A stretch of DNA of 6,342 nucleotides from Candidatus Cloacimonadota bacterium (GTDB taxonomy: Bacteria; Cloacimonadota; Cloacimonadia; Cloacimonadales; Cloacimonadaceae): assembly GCA_027318525.1 (NCBI GenBank), contig DAHVPA010000020.1:8572-14913 (forward strand), read 5' to 3'. Shown here in pieces: positions 5,808 to 6,342 of the stretch. Made by a program: the position numbers and the translations under genes. Within the stretch, counting starts at the first letter, position 1. Each line of letters begins with the position of its first letter. The notes under the pieces were generated by a model, which was given only the letters and a program-made list of their open reading frames with translations, was not told where the DNA came from and did no database searches.

Positions 5808-6342
5808 TGCAGCAGGGCGGAGAACTTACACCCCAAAGAATCGTAGCTGAACTGGACAAATATGTGATTGGACAGGATGATGCCAAACGCGCTGTTGCCA
5901 TAGCTTTACGCAACCGTTGGCGTCGTCAGCAAATCCAAGGTGACCTGCAACAGGAAATAATCCCCAATAATATTATCCTGATCGGACCCACCGGTGTCGG
6001 CAAAACCGAAATTGCACGCAGACTTTCAAAGCTCGCCAATGCTCCCTTCATCAAAGTGGAAGCATCCAAATTCACCGAAGTAGGCTATGTCGGCAGAGAC
6101 GTGGAATCTATGGTCAGAGAATTGATGAATGTGGCTGTCAGCCAGGTCAAAGCGAAAATGCTGGAAGAAGTCGCTCAACAGGCAGAATCCGGTGCAGTCG
6201 AACGCTTGCTTGATTTGATGCTGCCTTCCAAACCGGAGAAGAATCAAATTCAGGATATCGAAGGCGAACTAACTCAGCAGCAACGTTACCAACGCACCCG
6301 CGATAAAATGAGACAAATGCTTTACGAAGGAAAGCTCGATGA
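5807..6342 (+). CDS. hslU: ATP-dependent protease HslUV, ATPase subunit HslU (3' end outside window)
   Basis: HslU is the AAA+ hexamer that unfolds substrates and feeds them into HslV. The first 178 codons plus two bases are present; the family is usually about 440-470 residues, so Walker B, the sensor motifs and the HslV-activating C-terminal tail lie beyond the edge. Visible are the HslU/ClpX-type N-terminus LTPQRIVAELDKYVIGQDDAKRAVAIALRNRWRR in pieces across residues 7-40, Walker A GPTGVGKT (60-67) and the pore loop GYVG (93-96) in the usual setting KFTEVGYVGRDVESMVREL. From about residue 110 comes the charged, Gln-rich start of the inserted I domain, which is specific to HslU and separates it from ClpX. 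The start is fixed by the GAGGA site and the TGATG overlap with hslV. No frameshift or stop interrupts the visible part. Confidence 0.95.
   Translation, partial: MQQGGELTPQRIVAELDKYVIGQDDAKRAVAIALRNRWRRQQIQGDLQQEIIPNNIILIGPTGVGKTEIARRLSKLANAPFIKVEASKFTEVGYVGRDVESMVRELMNVAVSQVKAKMLEEVAQQAESGAVERLLDLMLPSKPEKNQIQDIEGELTQQQRYQRTRDKMRQMLYEGKLD

Overview
The window reads as ordinary, well-conserved bacterial housekeeping DNA from a bacterium of moderate GC content. All genes lie on the + strand. In order they are the end of a YgiQ-type radical SAM protein, tilS (tRNA-Ile lysidine synthetase), hpt (hypoxanthine phosphoribosyltransferase), ftsH (membrane AAA+ metalloprotease), hslV (threonine peptidase) and the start of hslU (its AAA+ unfoldase). 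The tilS-hpt-ftsH order is a widespread bacterial arrangement. Here hslVU follows at once, so two ATP-dependent quality-control proteases sit side by side. The lineage cannot be fixed from the sequence. The HslV N-terminus (Met-His-Ala-Thr-Thr) resembles non-proteobacterial forms, and a lesser-known phylum such as Cloacimonadota is only a guess.

Layout: positions 1-969 hold the C-terminal part of YgiQ, open at the left edge. A consensus-like sigma70-type promoter (TTGACA, 17-bp spacer, TATTAT) overlaps the ygiQ stop codon and probably drives tilS-hpt-ftsH. tilS (1030-2493) overlaps hpt (2474-3019) by 20 bp, and hpt overlaps ftsH (3016-5055) by an ATGA junction. This indicates one tightly packed, translationally coupled transcript. 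hslV (5274-5807) and hslU (from 5807, open at the right edge) are also coupled, through a TGATG junction.

The only sizeable non-coding stretch is the roughly 218 bp between ftsH and hslV. It is not empty. It holds a possible 19-codon ORF coupled to the ftsH stop, and a nested RNA-like fold at 5144-5233. In that fold two copies of GGGTTTG face two complementary segments, so alternative pairings are possible. A 12-bp perfect palindrome, a -10-like hexamer and the hslV ribosome binding site follow. This region is the best candidate for something undescribed, most likely a cis-regulatory element of hslVU or an attenuator between the two protease units. I see no mobile element, CRISPR array, tRNA or rRNA, and no sign of a novel multi-gene system.
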